Part shown: positions 38,820 through 50,504 of the stretch, piece after piece
Layout: each line of letters starts with the position of its first letter
Position numbering within the stretch: the first letter of the stretch is position 1
NCBI RefSeq assembly: GCF_902459505.1
Contig: NC_047096.1
Location: forward strand, 3,658,001 to 3,722,000
DNA length: 64,000 nucleotides
Reading direction: 5' to 3'
Source of the DNA: Geotrypetes seraphini
Lineage: Eukaryota > Chordata > Amphibia > Gymnophiona > Dermophiidae
Program-made: the position numbers and the translations under genes
Notes under the pieces: generated by a model
What the model was told of the DNA's origin: nothing
The model's input: only the letters and a program-made list of their open reading frames with translations
The model's database searches: none

Positions 38820-40045
38820 TATAATACCCATGGAAATATAACCTTTAGCAGCATCCTGGGACCTTCTCCCTCCACATGCCCCTTTTTTTCCAGGTGTACA
38901 GAGGCATTTTAGTCTTGCTGGCGCTTCCTGCACTGTCAGTCTGTGAATTGTAGCCACCCTTTCCAACAGATTGAGACATCTGCATGTCATGCCTGAGCCT
39001 TCAGGATAGATTTCTGTTCTCGGCATCCTTGGATTGCTGAGGCCTCTTTTCTGCTTCATGTCTTGGCTACATATCCATTAGAGCAGACGTAGGAATCCCT
39101 TTCCAGTCCTTGATTCTATGAAATTAGCAGCAGGTAGGTATTCGCTCTCCTGCAAGTGGATGGACGGCCTCGACCAGCTGGTGTCCTGCTTCTGGAAGGG
39201 GTTCTCAGCTGGACTGAGGTGGGCTGTGCTAGCAGAGGGCTCGCTACCATACGCTGGGACACAGCAGTGACTTCCAGGCAGACGAAGAGCGGCCTTGTTG
39301 TTTGAAGAGCACTTGTTAGAATACAAGTGAACAAGGCACACATTGATGGGAATGTAAACAGCACAGAGGAGCTGGTGAGCCGGGTGAGGGTCCCTCTTTG
39401 TCTTTCCCCTCTAGGAAACATTTCTAGTGCGCTCTGGCTCGTGTGTGGCTTGGCAAGATCTGAAGGAGGGGGAGGGGGCGTCACTTTCCTTCTGCTGGCT
39501 TCTACATCGCAGCAGATTCCACCCTTTGCTGCCAGAGACCGAATCCAAGCATCGGGGGCACAGGGCAAGGGAAGCCCGTGCCAAGACAAGGGAGACGTTC
39601 ATTGCACATAATTAGCATAGACTTAACACAGGAAAAGTGGGGGATGGGAGGCTGTGCTCCACTTATGCCTGCTGGTTTGGATCTTATGTTGACTTTGTTC
39701 TAATTGATTGCGATTTGGCTTCTCGTCCTTTGCAACTATCAGGCCTTATATATTTAGTTCCATTAAACCTTCCCTGCATTACTTGTAGGGGTGGGGACTG
39801 CTGCTAGATTTGGGGAGGGGAGAGGCCTCTTCCTTTCATTCCACAGCACAAAGATGTGTTGGCTGATTGAATCTTGTGGTATGGAGTCGACTGTCAACTG
39901 CCTTATATAGTTCCATCTTCTCTAAGCTTAAAAGCATCAAACCTATCTGTGGTTTGCTTAAAAAATCTTGACACGGGGGGCATAAATGCTTTTAAATCAG
40001 AGTTTACAAAACATTTAAAAGAAATATTTTAAAAATGAAACTAGC
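38820..40045. other. Non-repetitive intron sequence
   Basis: No mobile element recognised, and no exon supported despite several short open frames. Confidence 0.3.
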
Positions 40046-40150
40046 ACTTAAGAATAGCCTTACTGGGTCAGACCAATGATCCACCTAGCCCAGTATCTCG
40101 TCTTCACGGTGGCCAATCCAGGTCACTAGTACCTGGCAGAAACCCAAAGA

Positions 40151-40486
40151 GTAGCAACATTCCAAACAGAGTCCCAAAGAATACCAAGATTCGGGAATCC
40201 CAAGTAGTAGCAACATTCCAAACAGAGTCCCAAAGAATACCAAGATTCGGGAATCCCAAGTAGTAGCAACATTCCAAACAGAGTCCCAAAGAATACCAAG
40301 ATTCGGGAATCCCAGGTAGTAGTAACATTCCAAACACAGTCCCAAAGAATACCAAGATTCGGGAATCCTAAAGAGTAGCAACATTCCAAACAGAATCCCC
40401 AAGAATACCAAGATTCGGGAATCCCAAGTAGTAGCAACATTCCAAACAGAATTCCCAAGAATAGCAAGATTCGGGAATCCCAAGTA
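40151..40486 (-). repeat. 56-bp minisatellite, 6 monomers (array resumes at 40747)
   Basis: GTAGYAACATTCCAAACA starts at 40151, 40207, 40263, 40319, 40375 and 40431, a constant 56-bp step. A partial unit begins at 40487, is cut by a CR1 insertion, and the array resumes at about 40747 for one more unit. It is the reverse complement of the 43541-44492 array. Confidence 0.93.
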
Positions 40487-40490
40487 GTAG

Positions 40491-40746
40491 CTGTGGTAGA
40501 CGCATGGAACGCTCTTCCAGAGGTTGTGATAGGCCAGACCACAGTACAGGGGTTCAAGGAAGGTTTGGATAGGTTCCTAAAGGATAAAGGGATTGAGGGT
40601 ACAGATAGAAGCAGAGTTAGGATATAAAAATGGTCAAATCACTTCACAGGTCAAAGGACCTGGTGGGCCACCGCGGGAGCGGACCACTGGGCGGGATGGA
40701 CCTCTGGTCTGACCCAGTGGAGGCAACTTCTTATGTTCTTATGTTC
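40491..40746 (+). mobile_element. CR1 3' end inserted in the minisatellite
   Basis: Encodes [20 protein letters not shown] and FKEGLDRFLKDKGIE, then the tail CCACCGCGGGAGCGGACCAC and ends TTCTTATGTTCTTATGTTCT. Confidence 0.88.
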
Positions 40747-40889
40747 TTAGCAACATTCCAAACAGAGTCCCAAAGAACAGCAAGATTTGGGAATCCCAAG
40801 TAGTAGCAACATTCCATGCTACTGATCCAGGGCAAGCAGTTGCTTCCCCCATGTCTGTCTCAATAACATACTACATAATATGAACTTTT

Positions 40890-41361
40890 CTTCTAGGATG
40901 GTAGATTCAAAGGCAATGTTAGGAAATTCTACTTTACGGAGAGGGTGGTGGATGCCTGGAATGCGCTCCCGAGAGAGGTGGTGGAGAGTAAAACTGTGAC
41001 TGAGTTCAAAGAAGCGTGGGATGAACACAGAGGATCTAGAATCAGAAAATAAGATTAAAGATTGAACTAGGCCAGTTACTGGGCAGACTTGTACGGTCTG
41101 CGTCTATGTATGGCCGTTTGGTGGAGGATGGGCTGGGGAGGGCTTCAATGGCTGGGAGGGTGTAGATGGGCTGGAGCAAGTCTTAACAGAGATTTCGGCA
41201 GGTGGAACCCAAGCATAGTACCGGGTAAAGCTTTAGATTCTTGCCCAGAAATAGCTAAGAAGAAAAAAAATTTAAAAATTTAAATTGAATCAGGTTGGGC
41301 AGACTGGATGGACCATTCGGGTCTTTATCTGCTGTCATCTACTATGTTACTATGTTACTAT
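40890..41361 (+). mobile_element. CR1 LINE 3' end
   Basis: [20 protein letters not shown] then FKEAWDEHR, followed by a long tail with GCCCAGAAATAGCTAAGAAG and the terminal TTACTATGTTACTATG repeat. Confidence 0.88.
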
Positions 41362-41625
41362 GAACTGTCCAAATCTTTTTTAAACCCATCTACGCTAACT
41401 GCTATTACCACAACCTCTGGTAACATGTTCCAGAGCGTAACAAAATGTTTTCTCCTATTTGTTTTAAAAGTATTTCTCTGTAACTTCATTGAGTGTCCTC
41501 TAGCCTGTGTGATTTTTGGCAGAGTAAAAATCGATCCACTTGTACCCGTTCTACAGCACTCAGGATTTTGTAGACTTCAATCATATCTCCCCTTGGCCGT
41601 CTCTTTCCCAAGCTGAAGAGGTCTG
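41362..41625 (-). mobile_element. CR1 terminal coding block
   Basis: Complement of FRNMLPEVVVIAV-like and TRLEDTQ-like segments (ACCACAACCTCTGGTAACAT; GAGTGTCCTCTAGCCTGTGT), joined head-on to the previous element. Confidence 0.7.
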
Positions 41626-41804
41626 TCTCCACGTGTATTAAAGGGCTGGGAGAAAAGCCAGGCTTTTACCTGCGAATTTCAGAGTCCGGGGGCAGCGGCT
41701 CGCTGGCAGGTATCACATTGTGCAGTTTCTTTGAAGGTACAGATAGTCAGGCACCTTTAGAGGTCTCAAAGATGTGTATCGCAAACTACGTGCCCCGGCA
41801 GATT

Positions 41805-42402
41805 CATAAGAACATAGGAATTGCCGCTGCTGGGTCAGACCTGCGGTCCATCAGTCCGCTCACGCGGCGGCCCTCTGGTCAAAGACCAGCGCTCTAACTG
41901 AGACTAGCCGTACCTGCGTACATTCTGGTTCACCATGAACTTGTCCAACCTTGTCTTGAATCCCTGGAGGGTGTTTTCCCCTATAACAGCCTCCGAAAGA
42001 GCGTTCCAGTTTTCTACCACTCTCTGGGTGAAGAAGAACTTCCTTACATTTGTACGGAATCTGTCCCCTTTCAACTTTAGAGAGTGCCCTCTCGTTCTCC
42101 CTACCTTGGAGAGGGTGAACAACCTGTCCTTATCTACTAAGTCTATTCCCTTCAGTACCTTGAATGTTTCGATCATGTCCCCTGTGCTTGAGGGAGAAGA
42201 GGCCCAGTTTTTCTAATCTTTCGCTGTACGGCAGCTCCTCCAACCCTTTAACCATCTTAGTCGCTCTTCTCTGGACCCTTTCGAGTAGTACCGTGTCCTT
42301 CTTCATGTACGGCGATCAGTGCTGGACGCAGTACTCCAGGTGAGGGCTTACCATGGCCCGGTACAGCAGCATGATAACCTTCTCCGAGATGCGTGTGAGC
42401 AG
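41805..42402 (-). mobile_element. CR1 LINE, 3' quarter of ORF2 plus tail
   Basis: The minus strand encodes [33 protein letters not shown] and NWNALSEAVI, and upstream [18 protein letters not shown] in a shifted frame. The 3' terminus is at 41805 (CATAAGAACATAGGAATTGC). Confidence 0.9.
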
Positions 42403-42520
42403 GAGAGGTGCCAGCACTGGCTGACTTCTTGCAGGATGTGTCTGTTGCGGCGAGAGGCACATCCTGTAGTCAGTCAGCTGCTGCCTCCACTCCTTCGCAT
42501 CACCTCTCCTGCAGCAACCC
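42403..42520. repeat. Hairpin-forming palindromic segment
   Basis: GCAGGAGAGGTG with CACCTCTCCTGC, and GCAGGATGTG with CACATCCTG, are nested inverted pairs. It is possibly a short MITE next to the CR1. Confidence 0.5.
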
Positions 42521-43520
42521 CCCTCAGGGCCATGGCTGGAGCACATCCGCGCATGCGTGGACATCGACGTCATGCGTGCTATCACGTCTTTGTCCGCGCA
42601 TTTCTGGGTATTCTCCAGCTGCAGACTCGAGATTATTGTGCCTCAGCTTAAAAAGTTTGTGACACACTGGCCTAACTAATGTGTCTTTGGCAGGTCAGTT
42701 TGTCAAGACACATTGTTAGTCCAATAAAAATATGATCATCTACATCGTGATTGGTGAAAAACAACAGCAATTTATTCTCACTATAGCTCTACGAGGCGCA
42801 CACAGTGCTGTACACTGTACATTCAAAAGATGGTCCCTGCTCTGAAGAGCTTACAATCTGATTATGACGGACCACATATCTGACTGGGCTGACGTAGCTG
42901 TCGCAGTTCTCTGCTGAAGTTCTGACAAAATCCAGCTTCTATGGGCATGTAGATGTGACTGGATTTAGAAGGATTCTCTTGAGAGGGGGCAGTCCTGAGT
43001 CTTGGCTCTGGCCCCCTTTCTGTTGTCTCCAAACCTCTACTATCCTTTAGATAGTTTATTCTGGAATGAAATGCGTCTTGCCGTGCCTTCTGTTTTCAAT
43101 CATCTTAAACCTGGATCCGAGCCTGGGCCCATCTTACACAACATTGTGTGTCTGAAACCAGTGAACAAGGGATGCTCGGCAGACATTCCTGAGAAACGGC
43201 ATCCCTAGAGCTGTCCTTCCGCTGCCACTCCCTCCCACTGAATCCCGATGGTCCCATATGAGTCCGACTCCTGGTTTCCTAGACTTGGAAAGTATGTTGT
43301 GGTATGTTTGCATGGATTTGCATGTGCAGGACAGCAGATGTTGTTCAATGCCCCATTTCAAAATGTTCCTTTTGTAAATTACAACTGTTTCTCTAGCTTA
43401 TTTTATCTTTCCCTCCCCTCCCCCCAAGATAGGTTCTTAGTTTTTACTGCTTTTTCTTTCTTTGACCATATTTGTTACATGAATAAAGCAGACATAGAAA
43501 TCTTTTTTTTTTTTTTTTTT
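42521..43520. other. Unassigned intron sequence
   Basis: Contains CAGCTTAAAAAGTTTGTGACACACTGGC (42646), shared with 62470, a hAT-like end. 42780-42870 (ACAATCTGATTATGACGG) may be LINE tail. T-run of 20 at 43501-43520. Confidence 0.3.
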
Positions 43521-43540
43521 ACTTCTGGATCGGTAGCATG

Positions 43541-44492
43541 GAATGTTGCTACTCTTTAGGGTTCCGGAAACTTGCTATTCATTGGGATTCTGTTTGGAAT
43601 GTTGCTACTCTTTAGGGTTCTGGAATCTTGCTATTCATTGGGATTCTGTTTGGAATGTTGCTACTCTTTAGGGTTCCTAAATCTTGCTATTCATTGGGAT
43701 TCTGTTTGGAATGTTGATACTCTTTAGGGTTCTGGAATCTTGCTATTCATTGGGATTCTGTTTGAAATGTTGATACTCTTTAGGGTTCCGGAATCTTTCT
43801 ATTTATTGGGATTCTGTTTGGAATGTTGATACTCTTTAGGGTTCCGGAATCTTGCTATTCATTGGGATTCTGTTTGGAATGTTGATACTCTTTAGGGTTC
43901 CGGAATCTTGCTATTCATTTGGATTCTGTTTGGAATGTTGCCACTCTTTAGGGTTCCGGAATCTTGCTATTCATTGGGATTCTGTTTGGAATGTTGCCAT
44001 TCTTTAGGGTTCCGGAATCTTGCTATTCATTGGGATTCTGTTTGGAATGTTGATACTCTTTAGGGTTCCGGAATCTTGCTATTCATTGGGATTCTGTTTG
44101 GAATGTTGCTACTCTTTAGGGTTCTGGAATCTTGCTATTCATTGGGATTCTGTTTGGAATGTTGCTACTCTTTAGGGTTCCTAAATCTTGCTATTCATTG
44201 GGATTCTGTTTGGAATGTTGATACTCTTTAGGGTTCCTAAATCTTGCTATTCATTGGGATTCTGTTTGGAATGTTGATACTCTTTAGGGTTCTGGAATCT
44301 TGCTATTCATTGGGATTCTGTTTGAAATGTTGATACTCTTTAGGGTTCCGGAATCTTGCTATTTATTGGGATTCTGTTTGGAATGTTGATACTCTTTAGG
44401 GTTCCGGAATCTTTCTATTCATTGGGATTCTGTTTGGAATGTTGATACTCTTTAGGGTTCCGGAATCTTACTATTCATTGGAATTCTGTTTG
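43541..44492 (+). repeat. 56-bp minisatellite, exactly 17 monomers
   Basis: Monomers start with RAATGTTG at 43541 and every 56 bp to 44437, with no insertion or deletion in 952 bp. Each carries CTTTAGGGTTCYGGAATCTT and ATTCATTGGGATTCTGTTTG. Variants at three or four sites define unit types, and units 2, 3, 4, 5 recur as 11, 12, 14, 15. The array sits in a CR1-type 3' tail, which resumes at 44493. Confidence 0.96.
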
Positions 44493-44605
44493 GAATGTTG
44501 CTACTCTTTGGGTTTTGGCCAGGTACTAGGGATCTGGATTGGCCACGGGCTACTGGGCTTGATGGACTATTGGTCTGACCCAGCAAAGCTATTCTTAGGT
44601 TCTTT
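44493..44605 (+). mobile_element. CR1-type 3' tail closing the minisatellite
   Basis: GAATGTTGCTACTCTTTGGG, then TTTTGGCCAGGTACTAGGGA and GGACTATTGGTCTGACCCAG to CTTAGGTTC. Confidence 0.88.
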
Positions 44606-44784
44606 ATATTCAATTATTAAGATTAATCTCCTCCTAAGATGGTGAACAGCTTGTCATAAAAAACCTACTATTTTGTTAACTGCAGGACAATAGTGAACTA
44701 AGTAAACATAAAGATAAGTCCAGTCAGTTTGGTAAATTTGGAAACAGGCAACTTGAAACCCAATAACAGGAATAACATGATACA

Positions 44785-45090
44785 GATCAAAGAATATAAG
44801 AATTACCTTTCTGAGATGAACCAAAAGTCCATCAAGCCCAGTATCCTGATTCTAGCAGTGTTCAACCCAGGTCATAAATGCCTGGCAAGATCTCTAAAAG
44901 AAAACCAGATTTTATGCTGCTTATCCTAAGAATAAGCAGTGGATTTCCCCCAAGCCATCTCAGTAATGTTTTAGGAAATTATCCAAACCTTTTTTAAACC
45001 CTTTTAAGCTAACTGCTTTCACCACATTCTCCGGCAACAGACTCCAGAGTTTAATTACACATTGAGTGAAGAAATATTTTCTTCTGCTTA
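44785..45090 (-). mobile_element. CR1-type 3' end
   Basis: AGAATATAAGAATTACCTTT, CCAAAAGTCCATCAAGCCCA and AAACCTTTTTTAAACCCTTTTAAGC match the 8.9 kb and 35.7 kb copies. Confidence 0.78.
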
Positions 45091-45784
45091 ATGAATGCAG
45101 CCGTTGTGCATGTGTTGTGTGAGCGAACAGCTGCACCCATTAAATAAAAAGATCTTTGTTCCCCCCCATAGCCATCCCAACCCTCTGTCCCCCTTCCTGC
45201 CGACCCCCCCCAAAAAAACAACAACAAACAACCCTCCCCCCACCTGTGGTCTAATGGGCTGGCCCCAACATATTCCCTACCACCACCAGGCTGTAAGAGC
45301 CAAGATCCCCCCCCACACACACACACACACACCAACACCCTATACCTTTCGGTAGAAAAGTTCAGTGGGAGGGATGCCACTCCCTTCTGACTCGGGCCCT
45401 CCTCTTCAAGATGGCATCCCGTCCCTGCCCGGTGCATCCTGGGATTCAGTATATAAGACAACCGAGGACCCATTAAGACCCCTGAGGAAGACATTTTTAG
45501 TTTTGCCAAAACACGGCCCATGTCGAGTCACTTGCAATTTTATATATATGTGGACTGCTGTTATGTTTTTTGGTACGTTCGATCTTGTTCACAATTTTTT
45601 CTTTCATTCTCTTATGGAACCCTTGGGTGCTATTTGCATTTAGTTGTTTTGTTAAGTAGTTTATGAAACATTAGATAATTTCCCTGTTCCCTAATTTCCG
45701 GTGGAAGTGAATTCTACTGCTTAGTTCCTTGATAGGCAAACCCAGCAGAATAAACAGATTAATATTTCATATTCTGCACATACG
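45091..45784. other. Spacer with simple repeats and a dispersed module
   Basis: C-rich tract 45160-45245, (CA)n at 45313-45332, and CCCCTGAGGAAGACATTTTTAGTTTTGCCAAAACACGG (45480 onward), related to 25925. Confidence 0.4.
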
Positions 45785-46350
45785 AGGATAAATCAAAAAG
45801 TAAAGGCAAAATACATTTTAACAGCTTTAATAGAAGTAATTGTGAGCAATTGAACATATCACTTTGGCACTTAGTCCCCATGCAAGATGACACATTTGTT
45901 GCATCGTTCAACTAAGTTCTGCATTCCTGACGAGAAGTTTTTCGGACGCTCCCAAAGCCAGATAAGAGACGTTTCCTTTACTTCATCATGATTTGATTTT
46001 TGCTGTCCGGGTCGCAGTGATGCACCCATGTCTCGTCACCGGTGACTTTCTCTCCAGAATACTCGGATCTTCTTCATAATGTCTCGGAAACTGGGTCGCA
46101 ACCTCCACAGATAGATCAGGAAGCTATTTGGGAACCCGTCGTGTGCAGACGTTCCTGTATCCCAAGCCATTGTGCATAAGGGCATATGCAGATCCATAGC
46201 CGCTATCCAAATTTGCAACCAATTGAGACACCGTTATCCATTGGTCTTCTCTAATCAAGGTGACCGTCCTGTCAATATGCTCTTGTGTGCACGATGTTGA
46301 TGGGCGACCAGAATGACCTGTTCTTCCCGCTTTAAACATTTTTACCCACA
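45785..46350 (-). mobile_element. Decayed mariner transposon
   Basis: The minus strand encodes the transposase start MWVKMFKAGRTGHSGRPSTS, then HIDRTVTLIREDQWITVSQL, and SGYGSAYALMHNGLGYRNVC. Further on lies GDETWVHHCDPDSKNQIMM in another frame, including the catalytic-region DETW. The terminus TACGAGGATAAATCAAAAAG at 45781 is a mariner inverted end. The coding sequence is shortened and frameshifted, so it is inactive. The other terminus is not visible before the L2 at 46351. Confidence 0.88.
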
Positions 46351-47192
46351 CATAAAAACAACTAAAACCAAAGTTCTATACTTCCACACACCCCAAGCAT
46401 TACTCTTTGATCGAGCAAGACCCTAACTGTAGAAGAATCCTCCAAACTCCTAGGTTGCATCCCGGATTCCACACTTACCATGGAACCGCAAATCTCCAAA
46501 AGAAATCCCTCTATACCTTGAGACAACTAAGACTAGTCAGACCATACTTTCACTAACACCACTTTGCCTTAGTGTACAGCTGATGATACTTCCACAACTT
46601 GACTACTGCAACGCCATCTACATGGGAATCAACACCACTCTGATTCACAAAATGCAACTCATCCAAAACACCACTGTCAGACTAATCTTCAACCTGAGAA
46701 AATATGACTCGATTATAGCCTTCATCAGGCAACTGCACTGGCTACCCATCCCGTCACGAATAACCTTCAAAACTTTATGCATCATTCACCGTATACTTTA
46801 CGGAATCTCCGTGGCTCCTCTCATCCAGTTCTTCTCCAAGGTATGGTTTACTTTCCGCAAAACCCTCAACAGAATACTTCTAAATCTCCCTTCCACAAAA
46901 AATCTGCAATACAAACATGTTTTCCACTCCATGCTCACCTTTCTAGACGTAAAAACTTGGAATGACCTTACTGAAATGACCAGGACGGAACCTAACCAAA
47001 CAAAATTCCGGAAGAAACTGAAAATTCATCTATTTGACACCTAATCACTTGTATCCTCTTCTCCTCCTGTATCTTCCTGCCCTCCATTGTCCTCCCTACC
47101 CTCTTCTGACCCCTTCCTCTGTAATGTCGCCAAGAGCTTGTATAGATATGTGTGACACACAAATGGAAGAAATAAATAAATAAAATAAACCT
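46351..47192 (+). mobile_element. L2 LINE, 3' third of ORF2 and tail
   Basis: The open frame 46583-47044 (153 codons) reads ILPQLDYCNAIYMGI, LIQNTTVRLIF, LHWLPIPSRITFKTL and TWNDL..TKFRKKLKIHLFDT, all standard L2 blocks. The tail ends AATAAATAAATAAAATAAACC. Confidence 0.92.
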
Positions 47193-49345
47193 TTTGTTGA
47201 TTCATGATGCTACTGTATGTCCATACTTAGTCAATATCTGACAGTGCAACGGAGTGTCCGTGTTTCTGACCTTGTGTGGATGAGTTATCCAGCAGGCATT
47301 GTACAAGTATATATGTTGCATTTCGCTAGCTCTTTTCCGGTTATTGCCTTTAATTTTTGCTTCTCTCATAAGATCCAATCCAATTTTTAGTTTCATATAC
47401 CGATTCATTTCTACAAGAGGGCTCGACTCAGTTGACAAAATATTATGAAGGTTTAGATATTCTCTTGAGCCTATAGCATGTTGGGTTTTGTTTTTTTGGG
47501 AGGGGGGAGAGCAATCGTACCTTGCATGCAACCAGGGGCCATACCACATAAAGCTTGATATGTTGAGCTGCAGCTTTCTGAATTAGTCAGAGCTGTTGCA
47601 GACTTTTTGGTTTGACCACCCTACAGGGTGTGGCAGTGGCTTTGCTGTGACATTATCGTATCATGGACTGTGGTGAGACTTGTCTATTTCATCTTTGGAC
47701 AGAGATTTAGAAATTTCCACAGCTTTTAAAGGTGGTTTGAATTTATGGAATCAGAATAAATTATGAGTCTAGCAGTATCCCAAGATTCCTGACCTGTGAT
47801 TTTAGGGGGTGGGGCGTTCCTATTTCCCTAAAGGTATTGTAAGCGTATTAGGTCAGTTTAGGGGTGCTCTTAGTGCAGTGAGGAATTAAAAGATGTAATG
47901 GATCTCTAATTAACGCTCTGATTTATTACTGCATTCCCTGAGATCTAAGTTTCAGCTCCTGAACCACAATACCGTTGATCAATGCATTAGAAAAATAAGT
48001 TATTTTTGGCAGCTGGAGTGGCCAAACAGTATAATTGAAATATGAGGCTTATGCACTGAACAAGCTAGGATGCTTACACTTACATAAATCACTACAGAGT
48101 AAACACACGGGTACCCTACAGACTTCAAATTATATCTCCTAAAACTCTCCCCAAGGTACAACAGAACAATTCAAACCTGTCAGTGAAGGAGAGGTGAAGA
48201 TGAGCGAGCCTAGCGGATTTCCACAGCCAGGTCCTCCGTTGTCTGGGTTTTGAAAAGCTTCCTCGAAATCGCGTCGGGCAAGAGGGCATCCACGCATGCG
48301 CAATGCCACACAATGACATCACATCGCTTGCGCGGATGCCGTTCTGCCCGACCAGCAGGGGGCAGGGCTAGGGCGGGATTGGAGAACTGGGCGGGGCTAG
48401 GGGGTCTTGCTAAGGAGCAAATGCCGGCTACAGGCAGAGTCTTTGAATTCTGCAGGAGGTTTATGAAGCTCTGGGTAAAATTTCTTGAAGTCGGGTACTT
48501 GTCTGCTTATGTTAGGAACCCACAGAATCTCTGTTTTGCTTGGGTTCAGGCAGAGTTTGTTGGCTTTTTTGCCCATTGCTGAGTTGCTGTCAAACAGGCG
48601 GATAGATCTTTTTTAGTGGGTGTGATCATTTGCACAATTGATCGAAGCAGCCCAGCTAAAGGCTTGAGGCAGATCGGCGATGGCGTGGATCCCTGTGGCA
48701 TCTGGCAGTTTAGGGCCTAAAACGGTGTCTCTCAAACATTTTTTGTAGCTCTGCCACACTAAATGGAGCAAATGTTTTTCATGGCACATTATAATTGAAA
48801 TTATAAATTGCAAAACCAACAAAAATTTTAATTTGAGAGTTTATTTAAAGTTCTTTAAGCTGTGAATAGGGAATTGTAACAACGGTGAAACTAAAGTAGA
48901 TAGAATAGAATTGCTTATCAATGCGATGGATGTGCTTGTTTTTGAGTGTGGCTCGCTAGTTGACAAGCAAACACACATTTCATCATCCACCATCTATAGT
49001 CTTTCTCTTTTTTAAAAATTTAATTTCTGTCAGAGCTGAAAAATCCAAGTTCGCAAAGATAAGATCCAAACGATAACAAAGCCTTGATTGCTTTGTTGCT
49101 CAAGTTAGGATAAACTACTGCATAAAAAATAAGGCAGGCACGTGAGCTTATCGCTTCCTGCCTGAGAACTGATGGCAGCCATTCGCGGAGTGGCGCGGGA
49201 CCAGGCAGCAAGCAAAAAGCTCACGCTTCTGCCTTATTCGCCACTCTGCAGCAACATAGGAGGCAGCCATCCAGCAGGAGTGCAGAAAGCTCCTGGCGAG
49301 ACCACGCAGGACCACCGGCATTTAAAAAAAGGGGGTGGTGTTAAA
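47193..49345. other. Unassigned intron sequence, two hAT-like scraps
   Basis: 48730-48830 (GTGTCTCTCAAACATTTTT, GGCACATTATAATTGAAATT) looks like a hAT-type MITE end. 48295-48330 carries an isolated CACAATGACATCACATCGC word. Otherwise nothing recognised. Confidence 0.3.
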
Positions 49346-49354
49346 AAAAAATTG

Positions 49355-49438
49355 TATTCACGCCATAAGACGCACCCATTATTCCACCCACTTTTTGGGG
49401 CGGAAAAAGTGCGTCTTATGGAGCGAAAAATACGGTAC
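49355..49438. repeat. Inverted-repeat element end (CATAAGACGCAC)
   Basis: CGCCATAAGACGCACCCATT faces AAGTGCGTCTTATGGAGCG, forming a hairpin, and ends AAAAATACGGTA. It resembles known MITE termini, family uncertain. Confidence 0.45.
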
Positions 49439-49844
49439 TTGCCATTGGTTATAACATAACATGTCATCTGTATACCGCAAAACCATGTGGATCCTTGTGA
49501 TTTACAGTAAGCAAAAGGAGCTGAACATCAAACAAATCAAAAGTTACCAACTATAAAAATTTATCATATAGATAAGCCTTGAGCAGGTTTCTAAAATTTG
49601 CATAAGAAGTGAAAGTGGAAAATAATTGGCGAAAAACAGAATCTTAAATGACTGCTTGATATGAAAGCAATCGGTTGAGAAATCTTTTGTAACGGCATCC
49701 CTTGACCGATGGAAAATCAAACATTGTTGATATTCGTAAAGAACGTCGAGAATTAGAGAAATGAAAATGTTCAACTAAATTCCTTGGAGTCATTCCTTAC
49801 CCTGCCTTATAATGTAGACATCCAAACTTGCCTTAAAAGGTAAT

Positions 49845-50400
49845 CAGTGGCATAGTAAGGTGGGTGCGAGGGGGCGGTCCACCCCGGGCGGGGTCTTCCT
49901 TGGGGCTCCAGCACCCCTTCTCTCCGCTCCCCCTGCTCCTCGCGCTCCATTTCCCGCATGTCTTTCTAACTTCGGTGCAAGCGGTGCTGCTCGTGTCAGC
50001 TTTGGCGCATTCTCTGACATCACTTCGGGTCAAATTTCCATGGAAGTCTATTAGGAATGTCCAGTAGTATCTGAAGCTGTCATAGGGCCTGGTATCCCTC
50101 AGGGGGGATTAAGGAGGTGATGTGCTCTATCCCTCAATTGGAGCGTCTTTCTGTTTTCATTCCTCCCCCTTCTGAAACGGGGGTCAGATGTCCATATTTT
50201 GGCCCTTCCCTAGTCCTACCCAAAACACCCCCTGACCACACCCCTTTGTCATACGGATAAACTGCAGCGTTAAATGTCAATATCCAGCCTTTTTAAAATC
50301 GGGATTTGGATGCCCATGCAAGATGGATCCCGGTTTTCAGACATCCAAAACAAGATTAGAGCTTCTAAAATAAACACCTGATTATCCTGTTTCGGTTATA
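49845..50400. other. Possible hAT-like MITE and unclassified repeat
   Basis: CAGTGGCATAGTAAGGTGGG at 49848 is a hAT-like start followed by GC-rich sequence. 50190-50390 is similar in style to the element at 9.6-10.5 kb. Confidence 0.35.
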
Positions 50401-50504
50401 TCAAGGTACTATATCATTAATGTAATTTGCCTATTCCCAAATTACCTCACTGTTCTAATTGTGTATCCCACAGACATTTGCATACATTTACTATAATTAG
50501 GGAG

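Larger units (their letters stand above)
40048..40860 (-). mobile_element. CR1-type 3' tail hosting a minisatellite
   Basis: The outer parts (AAGAATAGCCTTACTGGGTC, then CCAATCCAGGTCACTAGTAC; and CCATGCTACTGATCCAGGGC at 40817) are the standard reverse-complement tail. Between them lies a 56-bp array, itself split by a plus-strand CR1 3' end. Confidence 0.8.

Noticed and set aside
40085-40557. Three overlapping minus frames with repeated LGIPESWYSLGLCLECC
   Set aside because: 56 is not a multiple of three, so the array is read through in all three frames. This repeat protein is an artefact of the minisatellite.
43541-44492. CRISPR-like array
   Set aside because: Monomers are contiguous without unique spacers and the setting is a vertebrate intron; it is a minisatellite.
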